Counted from the first letter of the stretch, positions 8,244 to 17,644 are shown. The stretch is 64,000 nt of DNA from Clostridiaceae bacterium (GCA_009911305.1 QXXC01000002.1:1-64000); one strand, 5' to 3'. Numbers and translations: made by a program. Notes: generated by a model from the sequence alone, not told the origin.

Positions 8244-9308
8244 ATGAAGAAAACGATTGCAATGGGGCTTGCGGCTGTAATGAGCGTTACTGTTCTGGCA
8301 GGCTGCGGCGGCGGTTCTTCTGCCCCGGCAGAGGCGGCAGGGGCAGAGACGGCAGCAGAGGCGGCAGGGGAAAAAGACGCTCCGGCGAATGCCCAGGTTG
8401 TAAAGTTCGGCAACTCCGGCGCTATCGGCGAGCCGGCTCCCCAGACCTGCCAGGAGTTCTGTGATATTGTGAATGAGAAGATTGGCGATCGCTATTACTT
8501 TGAATTTTATCCGGCAGAGCAGCTTGGCAATGAGACGACGATGCTGGAGAATATCCAGGTGGGGCTGCAGGAGGGCATGATGTGCGCCCTGGATACGCTG
8601 GCCACGTATGAGGCTGATTTAAACATCCTTTCCATGGCCTTTGCGTTCGACAGCTATGACAACATGATCGATTATTTAAAGAGCGATGTGGCTGCGCCCA
8701 TCTGGGAGACGCTGGACGGACAGGGTATTCATGTAATCAACTTTGAGTTCCAGAAGAATCCGCGTATTTTCTTTGCCAACAAGGAGTTAAAGAGCCCGGC
8801 CGACATGGTTGGCATGAAGTACCGCATACCGAACCTGCCGATTTTCGAGAAAAACGCCAGGGCCATGGGCGCAACTCCTGTTGTCGTAGCCTGGTCTGAG
8901 TATCCGTTTGCTCTGATGCAGGGTGTGGTGGACGGAGGAGAATGCTCCAAGGACTCTTACCGTTCCGCCGGCCTTTACGAGTCCGCTAAATATGTGGCTG
9001 ATGTGGACTACGCATACCCGGTTGAGCAGATTTGCTTCTCTGCGCAGTTCTGGGACAGCCTGTCTCCTGAGGATCAGAAGATCATCGAGGATGCGGCGGC
9101 TGAGGTTGCCTCCCGTCACTCTGAGAGAACTCTGGATAAGTGGAACGAGGACAAAGAGTGGCTGATCAGCGAGGGCGGTGTGACCTTCTGTGATATTGAC
9201 CGTCAGGCATTCATTGATGCAGCGGCCCCTCTGGGCGCAGAGCTGCAGTCAGAGGGATTTTTTTCCACCCCGGATCTGTATGACCAGACCCGTCAGTTCA
9301 ACCAGTAA
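8244..9308 (+). CDS. dctP: TRAP transporter substrate-binding lipoprotein (DctP family)
   Basis: The 354-residue protein begins with a lipoprotein signal (MKKTIAMGLAAVMSVTVLAGCGG). The lipobox LAGC is followed by an Ala/Glu-rich linker. The body shows the DctP pattern, including PRIFFANKELKSPADMVGMKYR, which carries the conserved substrate-carboxylate Arg, and the hinge region WSEYPFALMQGVVDGGE. A strong AAAGGAGG lies 9 bp before the ATG. Its place in an operon with kinase, hydantoinase and deglycase genes suggests the ligand is an acidic sugar-amine conjugate; that is inference. Confidence 0.9.
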   Translation: MKKTIAMGLAAVMSVTVLAGCGGGSSAPAEAAGAETAAEAAGEKDAPANAQVVKFGNSGAIGEPAPQTCQEFCDIVNEKIGDRYYFEFYPAEQLGNETTMLENIQVGLQEGMMCALDTLATYEADLNILSMAFAFDSYDNMIDYLKSDVAAPIWETLDGQGIHVINFEFQKNPRIFFANKELKSPADMVGMKYRIPNLPIFEKNARAMGATPVVVAWSEYPFALMQGVVDGGECSKDSYRSAGLYESAKYVADVDYAYPVEQICFSAQFWDSLSPEDQKIIEDAAAEVASRHSERTLDKWNEDKEWLISEGGVTFCDIDRQAFIDAAAPLGAELQSEGFFSTPDLYDQTRQFNQ

Positions 9309-9362
9309 GGGAATGGATGGAACGGATAACAGTCCCTGCCGCAGATTTTGGGAGGAATCGAT

Positions 9363-10265
9363 ATGGTTAAGGTATTAGGACTTGGAGACAATGTCTGTGA
9401 TGTGTATCTGCACACCGGGGTGATGTACCCCGGCGGGCAGGCCGTGAATTTCGCGGTATTTGCCAGAGAATTGGGCGCGGAGGCTGATTTCATGGGCGTA
9501 TTCGGAATGGATGCTGTGGCGGCTCACGTGCAGGAATCCCTTCGGAAGCGGGGTGTGGGCTGCACTCACTGCCGCTGTTATGAGGGGGAGAATGCTTTCG
9601 CGCGGGTAACGCTTGTGGACGGCGATCGGGTGTTCAGGGGGAGCAACCGGGGCGGTGTTTTGCAGCAGCATCCGATTTACCTGGATGAGGCGGATCTGGC
9701 CTATGCAGACGCCTTTGATTTGATTCACACCACCAATAATGGCTTTATTGACGGACTGCTTCCGGCTCTTCGTGAGCTGCGGCCGCTGATCAGCTATGAT
9801 TTCTCTTATCGCTGGAACGAGGAGGACAGGGTGGATCGGGTCTGCCCCTACATTGACTTTGGATTCCTTTCCTGCAGTGACCTGGGAGATGAAGAGACGG
9901 AAGCCTTGTGCAGACGGCTCTGCGACAAGGGCTGCGGCGTGGTGACAGCCACCAGGGGAAGCAAGGGGGCCACCGTCTATGACGGCTCGCAGTTTTACAG
10001 CCAGCTTCCGGATTATGTGACGCCAATAGACACCATGGGCGCAGGGGACAGTTTTGCTACAGCGATGCTGGTGACGCTCCTGCAAAGCATGGAGAAGCAG
10101 GGGCGGACGGACTGGGAAAACTCGATTCTGCGGGCGTATCTTCTTCCCGGGGCGTTAAAAGCAGCGGCCGCTTTCTCTGCCCGTACCTGTCTGGTAAATG
10201 GCGCTTTCGGCGGGGGCGCCGCGGTTCCTGAATCCCTGCGGGCGCGGCTTTACGGGGAGAGCTGA
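9363..10265 (+). CDS. PfkB-family sugar kinase, fructoselysine/fructosamine 6-kinase-like
   Basis: This 300-residue ribokinase-fold kinase has PGGQAVNFA at about 23-31 (substrate Gly-Gly) and the ATP/catalytic motif DTMGAGDS at 223-230, with Asp229 as catalytic base. The start ATG 9363 has GGGAGGAA 8 bp upstream. The combination with a SIS-domain protein (14264-15262) and a GntR/UTRA regulator copies the frl logic: FrlD phosphorylates an Amadori compound and FrlB cleaves it. The exact substrate cannot be read from sequence. Confidence 0.8.
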   Translation: MVKVLGLGDNVCDVYLHTGVMYPGGQAVNFAVFARELGAEADFMGVFGMDAVAAHVQESLRKRGVGCTHCRCYEGENAFARVTLVDGDRVFRGSNRGGVLQQHPIYLDEADLAYADAFDLIHTTNNGFIDGLLPALRELRPLISYDFSYRWNEEDRVDRVCPYIDFGFLSCSDLGDEETEALCRRLCDKGCGVVTATRGSKGATVYDGSQFYSQLPDYVTPIDTMGAGDSFATAMLVTLLQSMEKQGRTDWENSILRAYLLPGALKAAAAFSARTCLVNGAFGGGAAVPESLRARLYGES

Positions 10266-10357
10266 ACGGTTGTGAGCCGTAATTGTTTGAATGAAACATT
10301 TCTGATAATGTATTGAGGACTGCGGGAGTACAACGTACGGAGCAATCCGGTATCAGA

Positions 10358-10381
10358 GGGGTCAAAAGACCTTTTGACCCC
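10358..10381 (+). terminator. Hairpin between the kinase and hydantoinase genes
   Basis: GGGGTCAAAAG (10358-10368) pairs perfectly with CTTTTGACCCC (10371-10381). There is no T-tract after it, so it may be an attenuator, processing site or dispersed repeat rather than a full terminator. Confidence 0.5.
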
Positions 10382-10417
10382 AATATTATGTATTTCAGTT
10401 AATAGGGAGGAAATCAT

Positions 10418-12481
10418 ATGTCTTACATGATTGGAGTAGACGTGGGCGGTACATTTACCGACTTTTCCGTCTTTAACCAGGAAACGGGTGAACTGTTTAA
10501 CTATAAGGACAGCTCCACACCGTCTGACCCGTCCAGAGCGATTGTAAAGGGTGTCCAGGATGTGCTGGCTCTGAAGAAGGCGTCCCCAAAGGAGGTCAGC
10601 TACCTGGCCCACGGCACGACAGTGGGAACCAATGCCCTGATAGAGAAAAAGGGCTGCCGGCTGGGGCTTATTACCACAAAGGGATTTAAGGATTTGATGG
10701 AGATCGGCACGCAGCGCCGCCCGGCCCTGTACAATTTGCAGGCGCAAAAGCCGTATCCGCTGGTTCCGTCAGGGCTGAACTGCACCGTAACGGAGAGAAT
10801 CCGCTATGACGGCAGCATCGAGACTCCTCTGGACGAGGAGGACACCAGACAGGCAGTGCGCTGGCTGAAGGCGCAGGGTGTGGCGGCCATCGCGGTATGC
10901 ACCCTCTTTTCCTTTATCAACCCTGTACATGAGGAGCGGATCGAGGCCATCATCCACGAGGAATTCCCGGAAGCCTACGTGACCATTTCCAGCAAGCTGG
11001 CTCCTGAATTCCGTGAATTCAGCCGGATGAGTACCACCGTGATGAACAGCTACTTAGGGCCGGTGATGGAGAAATATGTCAATAATTTCCGCGATTCCAT
11101 TGCAAAGATTGGCATCGGCGTGGAACCGTATGTGACACAGTCCAATGGATCCATTATTTCTATTAAGGAGACGATTGACTGCCCCATCAAGACCGCCCTG
11201 TCCGGCCCGTCTGCCGGCGTTATCGCAGCGGCCTACATAGGGAAACAGTGCGGCGCGGATAAGATTATTACCTTTGATATGGGAGGGACCAGCGCGGATA
11301 TTTCCCTGATTGAGAATTACACGCCCCAGGTGTCCAATGAGCGGTATGTGGAAGGCTATCCGGCGAGAATCCCGATGATCAACATCATCACTATCGGCGC
11401 GGGCGGCGGCTCCATTGCCAGGATCGACGAGGGCGGCGCGCTGAAGGTCGGCCCCAAGAGCGCGGGCGCAACGCCCGGCCCGGCCTGCTATATGCGGGGC
11501 GGTGAGAATCCCTGCGTCACGGACGCTAATATCGTTCTGGGAAAATTGAACCAGACAAAGATTCTGGGCGGCCGGATGGATGTGGATATTGAACTCGCCA
11601 GAAATGCTGTCAGGAGCAAAATCTGCGCTAAGTCGGATCTGGACATGAAACGGGCCGCCAATGGCATTATCACTGTGGTAAACTCCAACATGGTCCGCGC
11701 CATCCGCAGCGTGTCCGTGGAGAAAGGCTATGATGTCCGTGAATTCAGCCTCATGGCATTTGGCGGCGCAGGCCCCTTACATGCCTGCGAGGTTGCCCGG
11801 GAGCTGGGCATGAAGGAGGTTCTGATTCCGCCGAATCCCGGTACACTCTGCAGCCTGGGGCTTCTGCTGGCGGATACGCGGTTTGATCTGTCCCGCACCA
11901 AGGTCGTCAGCGGCGCGGCAGCGAACCTGGATACCGTCAACGAACAGTTTGAGAATATGATGGAGCAGGGAACCGGTCTTCTTGACAAGGAAGGCGTCCC
12001 GGCAGACCGCCGCTACTTTGAATTTGCTGTTGATATGCGCTATCAGCGCCAGAATTTTGAAATCAGCATCCCCGTTCCGGCGGGCCGCATGACGGAGGAG
12101 ACGTTAAAGAAAGCGCTGGCTGATTTCCATGCGGAGCATAAGAGAAGCTACGGCTACTGCAAGGAAGAGGCGGTCGTCCAGTTTGTCAGCTACCGCGTAT
12201 CGGCTGTCGGCGTCATCGATAAGCCCCGCCTGGAGGCAGAAGAACTGCATCCGGAGGCAGCGCTGCCGGCGCCAGTAGAAACCCGCCAGGCGCTGTTCCA
12301 GAACAGCGACTACTATGTGGCGACTCCGGTTTACTTAAGGGATGATCTGGTTCCCGGCCAGTCGATTCCCGGCCCGTGCATCTGCGAGCAGATGGATACC
12401 ACCCTGGTAGTTCCCAAAGGCTGGGTGATCCATGTGGACGGCTACCGCAATTTAAAGATTCACGACGAGGAGGCGAAATAA
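10418..12481 (+). CDS. hyuA: Hydantoinase/oxoprolinase family protein, subunit A
   Basis: The 687-residue protein opens with the ASKHA phosphate motif IGVDVGGTFTDFSV and contains the second nucleotide-binding segment TFDMGGTSADISLI and the loop IGAGGGSIARIDEGG. These are hallmarks of HyuA / N-terminal oxoprolinase, the ATP-dependent half of N-methylhydantoinase, 5-oxoprolinase and acetone carboxylase-like enzymes. GGAGG precedes ATG 10418. hyuB follows after 1 bp, so the two form one enzyme. The linked kinase and deglycase suggest it opens a cyclic amide in the amine part of a glycated substrate. Confidence 0.9.
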   Translation: MSYMIGVDVGGTFTDFSVFNQETGELFNYKDSSTPSDPSRAIVKGVQDVLALKKASPKEVSYLAHGTTVGTNALIEKKGCRLGLITTKGFKDLMEIGTQRRPALYNLQAQKPYPLVPSGLNCTVTERIRYDGSIETPLDEEDTRQAVRWLKAQGVAAIAVCTLFSFINPVHEERIEAIIHEEFPEAYVTISSKLAPEFREFSRMSTTVMNSYLGPVMEKYVNNFRDSIAKIGIGVEPYVTQSNGSIISIKETIDCPIKTALSGPSAGVIAAAYIGKQCGADKIITFDMGGTSADISLIENYTPQVSNERYVEGYPARIPMINIITIGAGGGSIARIDEGGALKVGPKSAGATPGPACYMRGGENPCVTDANIVLGKLNQTKILGGRMDVDIELARNAVRSKICAKSDLDMKRAANGIITVVNSNMVRAIRSVSVEKGYDVREFSLMAFGGAGPLHACEVARELGMKEVLIPPNPGTLCSLGLLLADTRFDLSRTKVVSGAAANLDTVNEQFENMMEQGTGLLDKEGVPADRRYFEFAVDMRYQRQNFEISIPVPAGRMTEETLKKALADFHAEHKRSYGYCKEEAVVQFVSYRVSAVGVIDKPRLEAEELHPEAALPAPVETRQALFQNSDYYVATPVYLRDDLVPGQSIPGPCICEQMDTTLVVPKGWVIHVDGYRNLKIHDEEAK

Positions 12482-12482
12482 A

Positions 12483-14225
12483 ATGGCAAATCATATCGAT
12501 ACAGTAACGGTTGAGGTGGTAAGAAACCTCCTGATGTCCATCGCCGAGGAAACATACGGAATTATTGTGCGCAGCGCCTATTCCACCAACATGAAGGAGC
12601 GCCGCGATGTGTGTACCGCCGTTATTGATCCCGATGGAAACAGCGTGGCCCAGGTGGAGAGCCTGGCCGCCCTTCTGGGCTCCATGCTGAATGTAGTGCC
12701 CAATATCTATGAGAAGTTTGGCAAAGAGAATATCCGCCCCGGCGATATGTTCATTGCCAATGATCCCTATCACGGCGGTGGAAACCATCTGCCGGATATC
12801 GTTATCGCGGCCCCGGCCTTTGCAGGGGACAGGCTGATCGGCTGGATCGCCAACATCGGCCATCACTCTGACATCGGCGGCAAGGTCCCTGGCTCTACCT
12901 CCGGCGACGCTGACAGCCTGTTCCAGGAGGGCATCCGCATCCCGGTTCTGCGTATCCATCAGGACGGGAAGCTGATTTCCAGCGTCATGGATCTGCTTCT
13001 TGACAACACCCGTGTTCCTCAGGAGCGCGAGGGTGATTTAACGGCCCAGATGTCCGCCAACTTAATCGGCGTACAGCGGATTCAGGAAGCATATGAACGG
13101 TACCAGGAAGCTCTGCCTGCCTGTATGAGCGAGCTGGTCAGCTATTCTGAGCGCCGTGTCCGCGCCGTGGTTTCCGGGCTTCCTGACGGCGAATACTGCT
13201 ATACAGACTATGTGGACGGCTGCGGCGGGAAGTACCCGGATCCTCTCCCCATTAAGGTTAAGGTAACGATCCGGGGCGACAGGCTGACCATTGATTTCAC
13301 CGGTACAGCGGAGCAGATCAAGGCGCCTATCAATGTACCCTATCCCTGTACCAAGGCGGCGGTATTCTTCTCCGTGAAGGCATTGATGGGCGACGATATA
13401 CCGGCCAATGAGGGGATCAACCGGGCGGTGAAGATTATTGCCCCCAGAGGCTGCATTGTAAACCCCACAGAGCCAAGTCCCATTGGCGCGCAGATTGACT
13501 GTCAGCAGCGGATTCCGGACGCTATTTTCGGCGCGCTGGCTCCCATCTTCCCGGACACAGTTGTAACCGCCGGAAATGGCGCCTGCACGACGACGATCCT
13601 GGCCGGCGAGGGCGCTATCGGAACGGACAGTGTATTTATTTTCCATGAGGTAATTGCCGGCGGAGGCGGCGCGTCCCGGAATCTGGACGGCCTGTCCGGC
13701 GTACAGGTGAACATGACCAACACCTCCAACATGCCCATTGAGGCCACGGAGATGGAGTTTACGAAGATTCTGGCCCGAAAGTATGAGCTGAAAGCGGACA
13801 CAGGCGGGGCGGGCGAATACCGCGGCGGCCTGGGCATTGAGCGCGAGCTGGAGGTACTGCAGGATGAGGTGGCCTATACAGGGCTGGGCGACCGCCACAA
13901 ATTCCGCCCATGGGGCCTGGCTGGCGGCAGGGACGGCGCGGCAGGGGCATTTTACCGGGTGGAGGCAGCCGACGGGACAGTAACCCGCATGGGGCACAAG
14001 ACGACCAGCTTACCGCTTAAGAGGGGCGATATCATCCGCGTCACTACGCCCGGGGCGGGCGGCTACGGGGATCCCTTCCGGCGCGCCCCGGAACATGTTT
14101 TGAAGGACGTAATTGAGAGCAAGGTGTCAGTTGAGGCGGCTAAGAACGAATACGGCGTTGCCATTGTATTTGACGGTGTTCATTACAGTGTGGACGAGGC
14201 GGCTACGGCAGCGCTCAGGGTATAG
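12483..14225 (+). CDS. hyuB: Hydantoinase/oxoprolinase family protein, subunit B
   Basis: This 580-residue HyuB protein shows the family signatures AYSTNMKERRDVCTAVID, FIANDPYHGGGNHLPDI and IGHHSDIGGKVPGS, whose His, Asp and Glu residues form the metal-binding hydrolytic site. The C-terminus has the usual GGAGGYGDPFRR. It starts one base after the hyuA stop, so the subunits are translationally coupled. The substrate class (hydantoin, 5-oxoproline or other lactam) is not settled by sequence. Confidence 0.9.
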   Translation: MANHIDTVTVEVVRNLLMSIAEETYGIIVRSAYSTNMKERRDVCTAVIDPDGNSVAQVESLAALLGSMLNVVPNIYEKFGKENIRPGDMFIANDPYHGGGNHLPDIVIAAPAFAGDRLIGWIANIGHHSDIGGKVPGSTSGDADSLFQEGIRIPVLRIHQDGKLISSVMDLLLDNTRVPQEREGDLTAQMSANLIGVQRIQEAYERYQEALPACMSELVSYSERRVRAVVSGLPDGEYCYTDYVDGCGGKYPDPLPIKVKVTIRGDRLTIDFTGTAEQIKAPINVPYPCTKAAVFFSVKALMGDDIPANEGINRAVKIIAPRGCIVNPTEPSPIGAQIDCQQRIPDAIFGALAPIFPDTVVTAGNGACTTTILAGEGAIGTDSVFIFHEVIAGGGGASRNLDGLSGVQVNMTNTSNMPIEATEMEFTKILARKYELKADTGGAGEYRGGLGIERELEVLQDEVAYTGLGDRHKFRPWGLAGGRDGAAGAFYRVEAADGTVTRMGHKTTSLPLKRGDIIRVTTPGAGGYGDPFRRAPEHVLKDVIESKVSVEAAKNEYGVAIVFDGVHYSVDEAATAALRV

Positions 14226-14263
14226 GCTGAGGTGTAAGTGTGAAAGAAAGAGAGGAAACCTCT

Positions 14264-15262
14264 ATGATAAAGGGAATGCAGGAAGTCATTGATGTGATGG
14301 CAAGGGTGAAATCAGATCTGGATAAAAACGGCGGTTTAAAGCAGGTGGTGTTTGTGGCATGCGGCGGCTCCTTTGCCTCCTCCTATCCGGCCCGCTTTTT
14401 ACTGAATCAGGAAAGCGCGCTCCGGGTACAGGGGTACAACAGCAGCGAGTTTGTATATGCGACGCCAAAGAACATTGACAAGAATACGCTGGTGATCGGC
14501 ACCTCCACCAAGGCGACGGCTGAAACGGTGGAGGCGCTGAAGAAGGCTAAGGAGAAGGGCGCGGTCACGGTGGGCCTGTCCGGCTATGCGGATTCCCTGA
14601 CGGCTCAGACGGCAGATTATTATATTACATATTATCATGCGGATGAGTGGTATCAGGATCCCACCCTGATCCATTACAACAGCCAGGGAACAGCGCTTAA
14701 AATTGCCTTCTGGCTCCTGAGAGAATATGACCGCTACGCAGCCTATGATATGGCCATGGAAGGCTTTGAGAAGCTGGAGGCTATCTACGCCGGGGCCTAC
14801 CAGAGTGTGAAGGCCGACGCGGCCAGGTTTGGTATGACCTACAAGGATGATCAGGTATGGAACGTGATGAGCAGCGGCGCTGCCTGGGAGGTTTCCTACT
14901 CTGACGCCTTCTGCTTCTTCCAGGAGATGCAGACTGTACACTGTGTGCCCATCCACTCCGGTGAGTATTTCCATGGCGCTTTTGAGACCTGTGAGAAGGA
15001 TCTGGCGATCCTGCTGTTTAAGAGCATCGGACGCACCCGCCCGGTGGACGAGCGGGCGGAACGGTTCCTGAACCAGTTTGGCGGCCATCACTGGATTCTG
15101 GATGCCAGGGACTTTGGCTTAGACGGGCTGGACGAGAGGGTGGCGGAGTATTTTAACTCCCTGCTGTTCCATCCGCTGTCCAAGCAGTTTATTACAGCCA
15201 TGGCGGATGTGAGAATGCATCCAATGGGATATCGGCGGTATATGTGGAAATTTGATTATTGA
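14264..15262 (+). CDS. SIS-domain sugar-phosphate protein, FrlB-type deglycase-like
   Basis: The protein has about 332 residues and two SIS domains. The first begins VVFVACGGSFASSYPA and continues with VIGTSTKATAETVEALK, the Ser/Thr-rich phosphosugar loop; the second starts near VWNVMSSGAAWEVSY. The segment HSGEYFHGAFE matches the active-site region of fructoselysine-6-phosphate deglycases and glucosamine-6-phosphate isomerase-like enzymes. ATG 14264 with AGAGGAAA is preferred over an in-frame GTG at 14240. It probably cleaves the product of the PfkB kinase into sugar phosphate and amine. Confidence 0.82.
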   Translation: MIKGMQEVIDVMARVKSDLDKNGGLKQVVFVACGGSFASSYPARFLLNQESALRVQGYNSSEFVYATPKNIDKNTLVIGTSTKATAETVEALKKAKEKGAVTVGLSGYADSLTAQTADYYITYYHADEWYQDPTLIHYNSQGTALKIAFWLLREYDRYAAYDMAMEGFEKLEAIYAGAYQSVKADAARFGMTYKDDQVWNVMSSGAAWEVSYSDAFCFFQEMQTVHCVPIHSGEYFHGAFETCEKDLAILLFKSIGRTRPVDERAERFLNQFGGHHWILDARDFGLDGLDERVAEYFNSLLFHPLSKQFITAMADVRMHPMGYRRYMWKFDY

Positions 15263-15571
15263 TTGGAAGGCTGAAGCAGGGTATACTGGCTTGTTTTGAA
15301 ATGGCTGCACAAGAGCGTGTTTCAGACACGCTCTAAAAAACAAGTTGTAAGAAGTGGTTGTAAATGGTAATATATATCATATATAACATTATATAACTAC
15401 CTTGCCGCAGGATCTTATTTCTGCAATGGGATGGATACCCGCTGCCTTTACGTATTCGCATGGCAGGCGCGCCGGCTTATCGGAATGGCTGCGGGGCGAA
15501 CGTATTGAAGATATACATTCTGATGCGGAAAAAGACAGGAAAAAGGACGGGCAAGGGCGGAGGTAGACTTG
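15263..15571 (+). promoter_or_regulatory. Terminator plus AT-rich promoter/operator before the GntR gene
   Basis: Two things are visible in this 309-bp gap: the hairpin at 15312-15334 and a very AT-rich block (about 15366-15402) with repeated ATATATAAC/TTATATAAC units. The block resembles the AT-rich repeats upstream of dctQ and may be a GntR binding site and promoter. Confidence 0.4.
15312..15340 (+). terminator. Intrinsic terminator of the catabolic operon
   Basis: AGAGCGTGT (15312-15320) pairs with ACACGCTCT (15326-15334) around TTCAG, followed by AAAAAA. It lies 50 bp after the deglycase-like gene. The same hairpin family recurs at 16365. Confidence 0.6.
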
Positions 15572-16300
15572 ATGGATGCAGCAATGAACCATGACAGTAT
15601 TATCCCTTTATATGCGCAGGTAGAGGAACAGCTCAGGCGGGATATTGAAAACGGCGTGTACAGCAAAAACGGGCGGATTCCCACCGAGGCAGAGCTGGCA
15701 AAGCAGTATAATGTGAGCCGGATCACGGTGCGGCGGGCCGTGGAGGATCTGGTGGGCCAGGGCCTGGTGGAGAAGAAGCAGGGCAAGGGGACCTTTGTGA
15801 CTGCGCATAAGTTTTCCAGGCGTCTGGATACCGGGCCGATGGGATTTACGGAGATGTGTGAATCTGTTGGATTGACACCCAGCGCGCAGAACTTAAAAGC
15901 GGAGATCTGTGTGCCTAAGTCGGCACAGATCCGCAGCTTCCTGCAGCTTCAGGACAGGGAGCCGGCCATCCATATCAGCCGGCTGCGCTGCGGCAACGGC
16001 AAGCCCATCGCCTTTGAGGAGAGCTATTACCCGATGATCTACTCGGATCTGCTGTCGCTGAATCTGGAGAAGGAGTCTATCTATGCCTATCTCAGGGAGG
16101 TGAAGGGAATTGAGCTTCGCTCCACTACGATCCGCCTGAGTATTGTAAAGGCCGATGCCAGGCTGGCCAAACTCCTCTGCGTGCCGCGCAACGCTGCGCA
16201 GCTCGAGATCAGGGGATTTGTCATCCAGCCTGACGGGCAGCCGGTGCATACCAGTTATCAGGTGGGGTATGGGGAAAATTTTGAGTTTATTGTGAGGTAA
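15572..16300 (+). CDS. GntR/HutC-family transcription regulator with UTRA domain (FrlR-like)
   Basis: The 242-residue protein has an N-terminal winged helix (PLYAQVEEQLRRDIENGVY...GRIPTEAELAKQYNVSRITVRRAVEDLVGQGLVEKKQGKGTFV) and a C-terminal UTRA ligand domain (IHISRLRCGNGKPIAFEESYYP). UTRA domains sense sugar phosphates or amines. It lies directly after the kinase, hydantoinase and deglycase operon, so it likely represses that operon until its phosphorylated intermediate appears. ATG 15572 is preferred over TTG 15569 because of spacing to GGAGG at 15559-15563. Confidence 0.88.
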   Translation: MDAAMNHDSIIPLYAQVEEQLRRDIENGVYSKNGRIPTEAELAKQYNVSRITVRRAVEDLVGQGLVEKKQGKGTFVTAHKFSRRLDTGPMGFTEMCESVGLTPSAQNLKAEICVPKSAQIRSFLQLQDREPAIHISRLRCGNGKPIAFEESYYPMIYSDLLSLNLEKESIYAYLREVKGIELRSTTIRLSIVKADARLAKLLCVPRNAAQLEIRGFVIQPDGQPVHTSYQVGYGENFEFIVR

Positions 16301-16363
16301 GACGATCCTTTTCCCATACGCCGCCGGTTCATCTGCGATCATCCTTAAACCGCTGTGTCAATA

Positions 16364-16394
16364 CATTAGAGCGTGTCTCAGACACGCTCTAATG
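16364..16394. terminator. Bidirectional terminator, near-perfect palindrome
   Basis: CATTAGAGCGTGTCT and AGACACGCTCTAATG flank a single central C, giving 15-bp arms. It lies between the convergent GntR and response-regulator genes and overlaps the latter's stop codon. It belongs to the same family as the hairpin at 15312. Confidence 0.65.
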
Positions 16395-17072
16395 CATCTC
16401 ATCCTCAACCATTCTGTACCCGATCCCGATCTCTGTAAATATATACTTCGGCTCCGCCGGGTTCTGCTCCAGTTTCCGGCGGATGTGGGCCATATTGACG
16501 CGCAGAATGCTGTTGTCATCATCCGCATAGGGGCCCCAGATATTGGAAATGATGGTGTCATACGTCATGACACGTCCGGAATTCTGCGCCAGGAGGGCGA
16601 GGATCTTAAATTCAATCTGTGTGAAATGAATCTCCTTTCCCGCCACGCTCACCTGGTGCTTTTCAAAATCAATGATCAGATCCCGGGAGCAAAAGGGCCT
16701 TTTATACAGGAGGGAACCGGTATTTAAACGATTGCTGTGGCGCAGCGCGGTCCGGATGCGGGCCAGCAGCTCCGAGGTCCCGATAGGCTTGGTCAGGTAA
16801 TCATCCGCCCCCATGTCAAGGGCCGCGACCTTTTCCTGTTCCTGCGTGCGCGCGGAAATAACAATGATCGGGATACTGGCCCAGGTGCGCACCTGGCGGA
16901 TGATATCCATGCCGTCCATGTCAGGCAGGCCGAGATCCAGGAGGATCAGCTCCGGACACTGGGATGTGATCAGAGGAAGCGCCTCCTGGCCGGAGTGGGC
17001 CTCTGTGACCCTGTAATTGTGTGAGACGAGCGAGGTGGAGATAAAGTCACAGATGTTTTTTTCGTCCTCCAC
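16389..17072 (-). CDS. OmpR/KdpE-type response regulator, 5' end severed by the prophage
   Basis: The receiver domain has the phosphoacceptor in LILLDLGLPDMDG (Asp46 from GTG 17072) and the conserved Lys in LTKPIG. It is followed by an OmpR-type winged helix (FTQIEFKILALLAQNSGRVMTYDTIISNIWG). The intact frame continues upstream of the GTG (ISILLVEDE) to 17083 and then meets phage DNA. The missing codons sit on the other side of the prophage (51391-51375). There the joined sequence reads TTG GCG CAT AAA ATA TC..., preceded by AAGGAGG. The surviving piece lacks the first receiver strand unless GTG is used, so it is probably impaired. Confidence 0.85.
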   Translation of the reverse strand: MEDEKNICDFISTSLVSHNYRVTEAHSGQEALPLITSQCPELILLDLGLPDMDGMDIIRQVRTWASIPIIVISARTQEQEKVAALDMGADDYLTKPIGTSELLARIRTALRHSNRLNTGSLLYKRPFCSRDLIIDFEKHQVSVAGKEIHFTQIEFKILALLAQNSGRVMTYDTIISNIWGPYADDDNSILRVNMAHIRRKLEQNPAEPKYIFTEIGIGYRMVEDEMH

Positions 17073-17082
17073 TAAAAGGATT

Positions 17083-17087
17083 GATAT
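17083..17087. repeat. Target-site duplication GATAT, left copy
   Basis: GATAT lies directly before the phage TG terminus and is repeated at 51375-51379 directly after the phage CA terminus. Five base pairs is the duplication length made by Mu transposase. Confidence 0.9.
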
Positions 17088-17094
17088 TGTAACT

Positions 17095-17115
17095 TAACAG
17101 AATAAATGACAAAAA
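17095..17115 (+). repeat. Left-end repeat shared with an internal copy and the right end
   Basis: The 21 bp starting TAACAGAATAAATG are repeated exactly at 38049-38069. The inner AATAAATGACAAAAA also occurs inverted, with one change, at 51325-51339 near the right terminus. A shared motif at both ends in inverted orientation is what a transposase end-binding site should look like. Confidence 0.7.
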
Positions 17116-17208
17116 GGTATTTATGAGTGGGAACATCCGTGAGGGGGTGGGAAATGCCGGGAAACCCCGTGAAATATAGGGTTGTGGCGAATTTGAGAGG
17201 GAGAAAAT

Positions 17209-17260
17209 AAAGCATCTTTGACAGCGATTTTGTGAATAGGCTGTTAAGATGCTTTTTTAT
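17209..17260 (+). terminator. Strong intrinsic terminator near the left end
   Basis: AAAGCATCTT (17209-17218) pairs with AAGATGCTTT (17246-17255), extended by TGACAG/CTGTTA, and is followed by a T-run. It could stop host transcription from entering the phage. Confidence 0.65.
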
Positions 17261-17630
17261 ATGTGTTTAAGGAAGGAGAACGGAGGAGAGTGCAAGGAAG
17301 CATTGATTTTATAGGGTTTCTGCGACTTTCCCCCGTTCTTTAAGGTTGTAATGATATTATAATACATTTTTTCGTGCTTGAAAATAGTGTAAGCGTTATA
17401 ACGGGGCGTTATTGCGTTACTGATTTAGAATTAGAAACATGGGTGAGTACCGCAAAAGCCCCCATAAATAAAAGGTTTTTTGAAAGTAACGCTTGAAAAA
17501 ATAGGCGTTACTTGTCAGCAGCAGTATCCGGCATGTGGGAGCCGGATTGGATAAAATCAATTCTACAAAATGGAGCTTTGGAATTGTATGTGTAGAATTG
17601 CCCTATTTTACAAGCTTTTAGCCCATTTTG

Positions 17631-17644
17631 GGGAAATGTTTCCC
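17631..17644. promoter_or_regulatory. Palindromic operator candidate GGGAAATGTTTCCC, copy 1
   Basis: Related sites occur at 26198-26211 (downstream of mor) and 51306-51319 (right end). On the minus strand a TAAAAT -10-like box lies about 31 bp from the palindrome centre, the same distance as at the mor-proximal copy. Confidence 0.5.
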
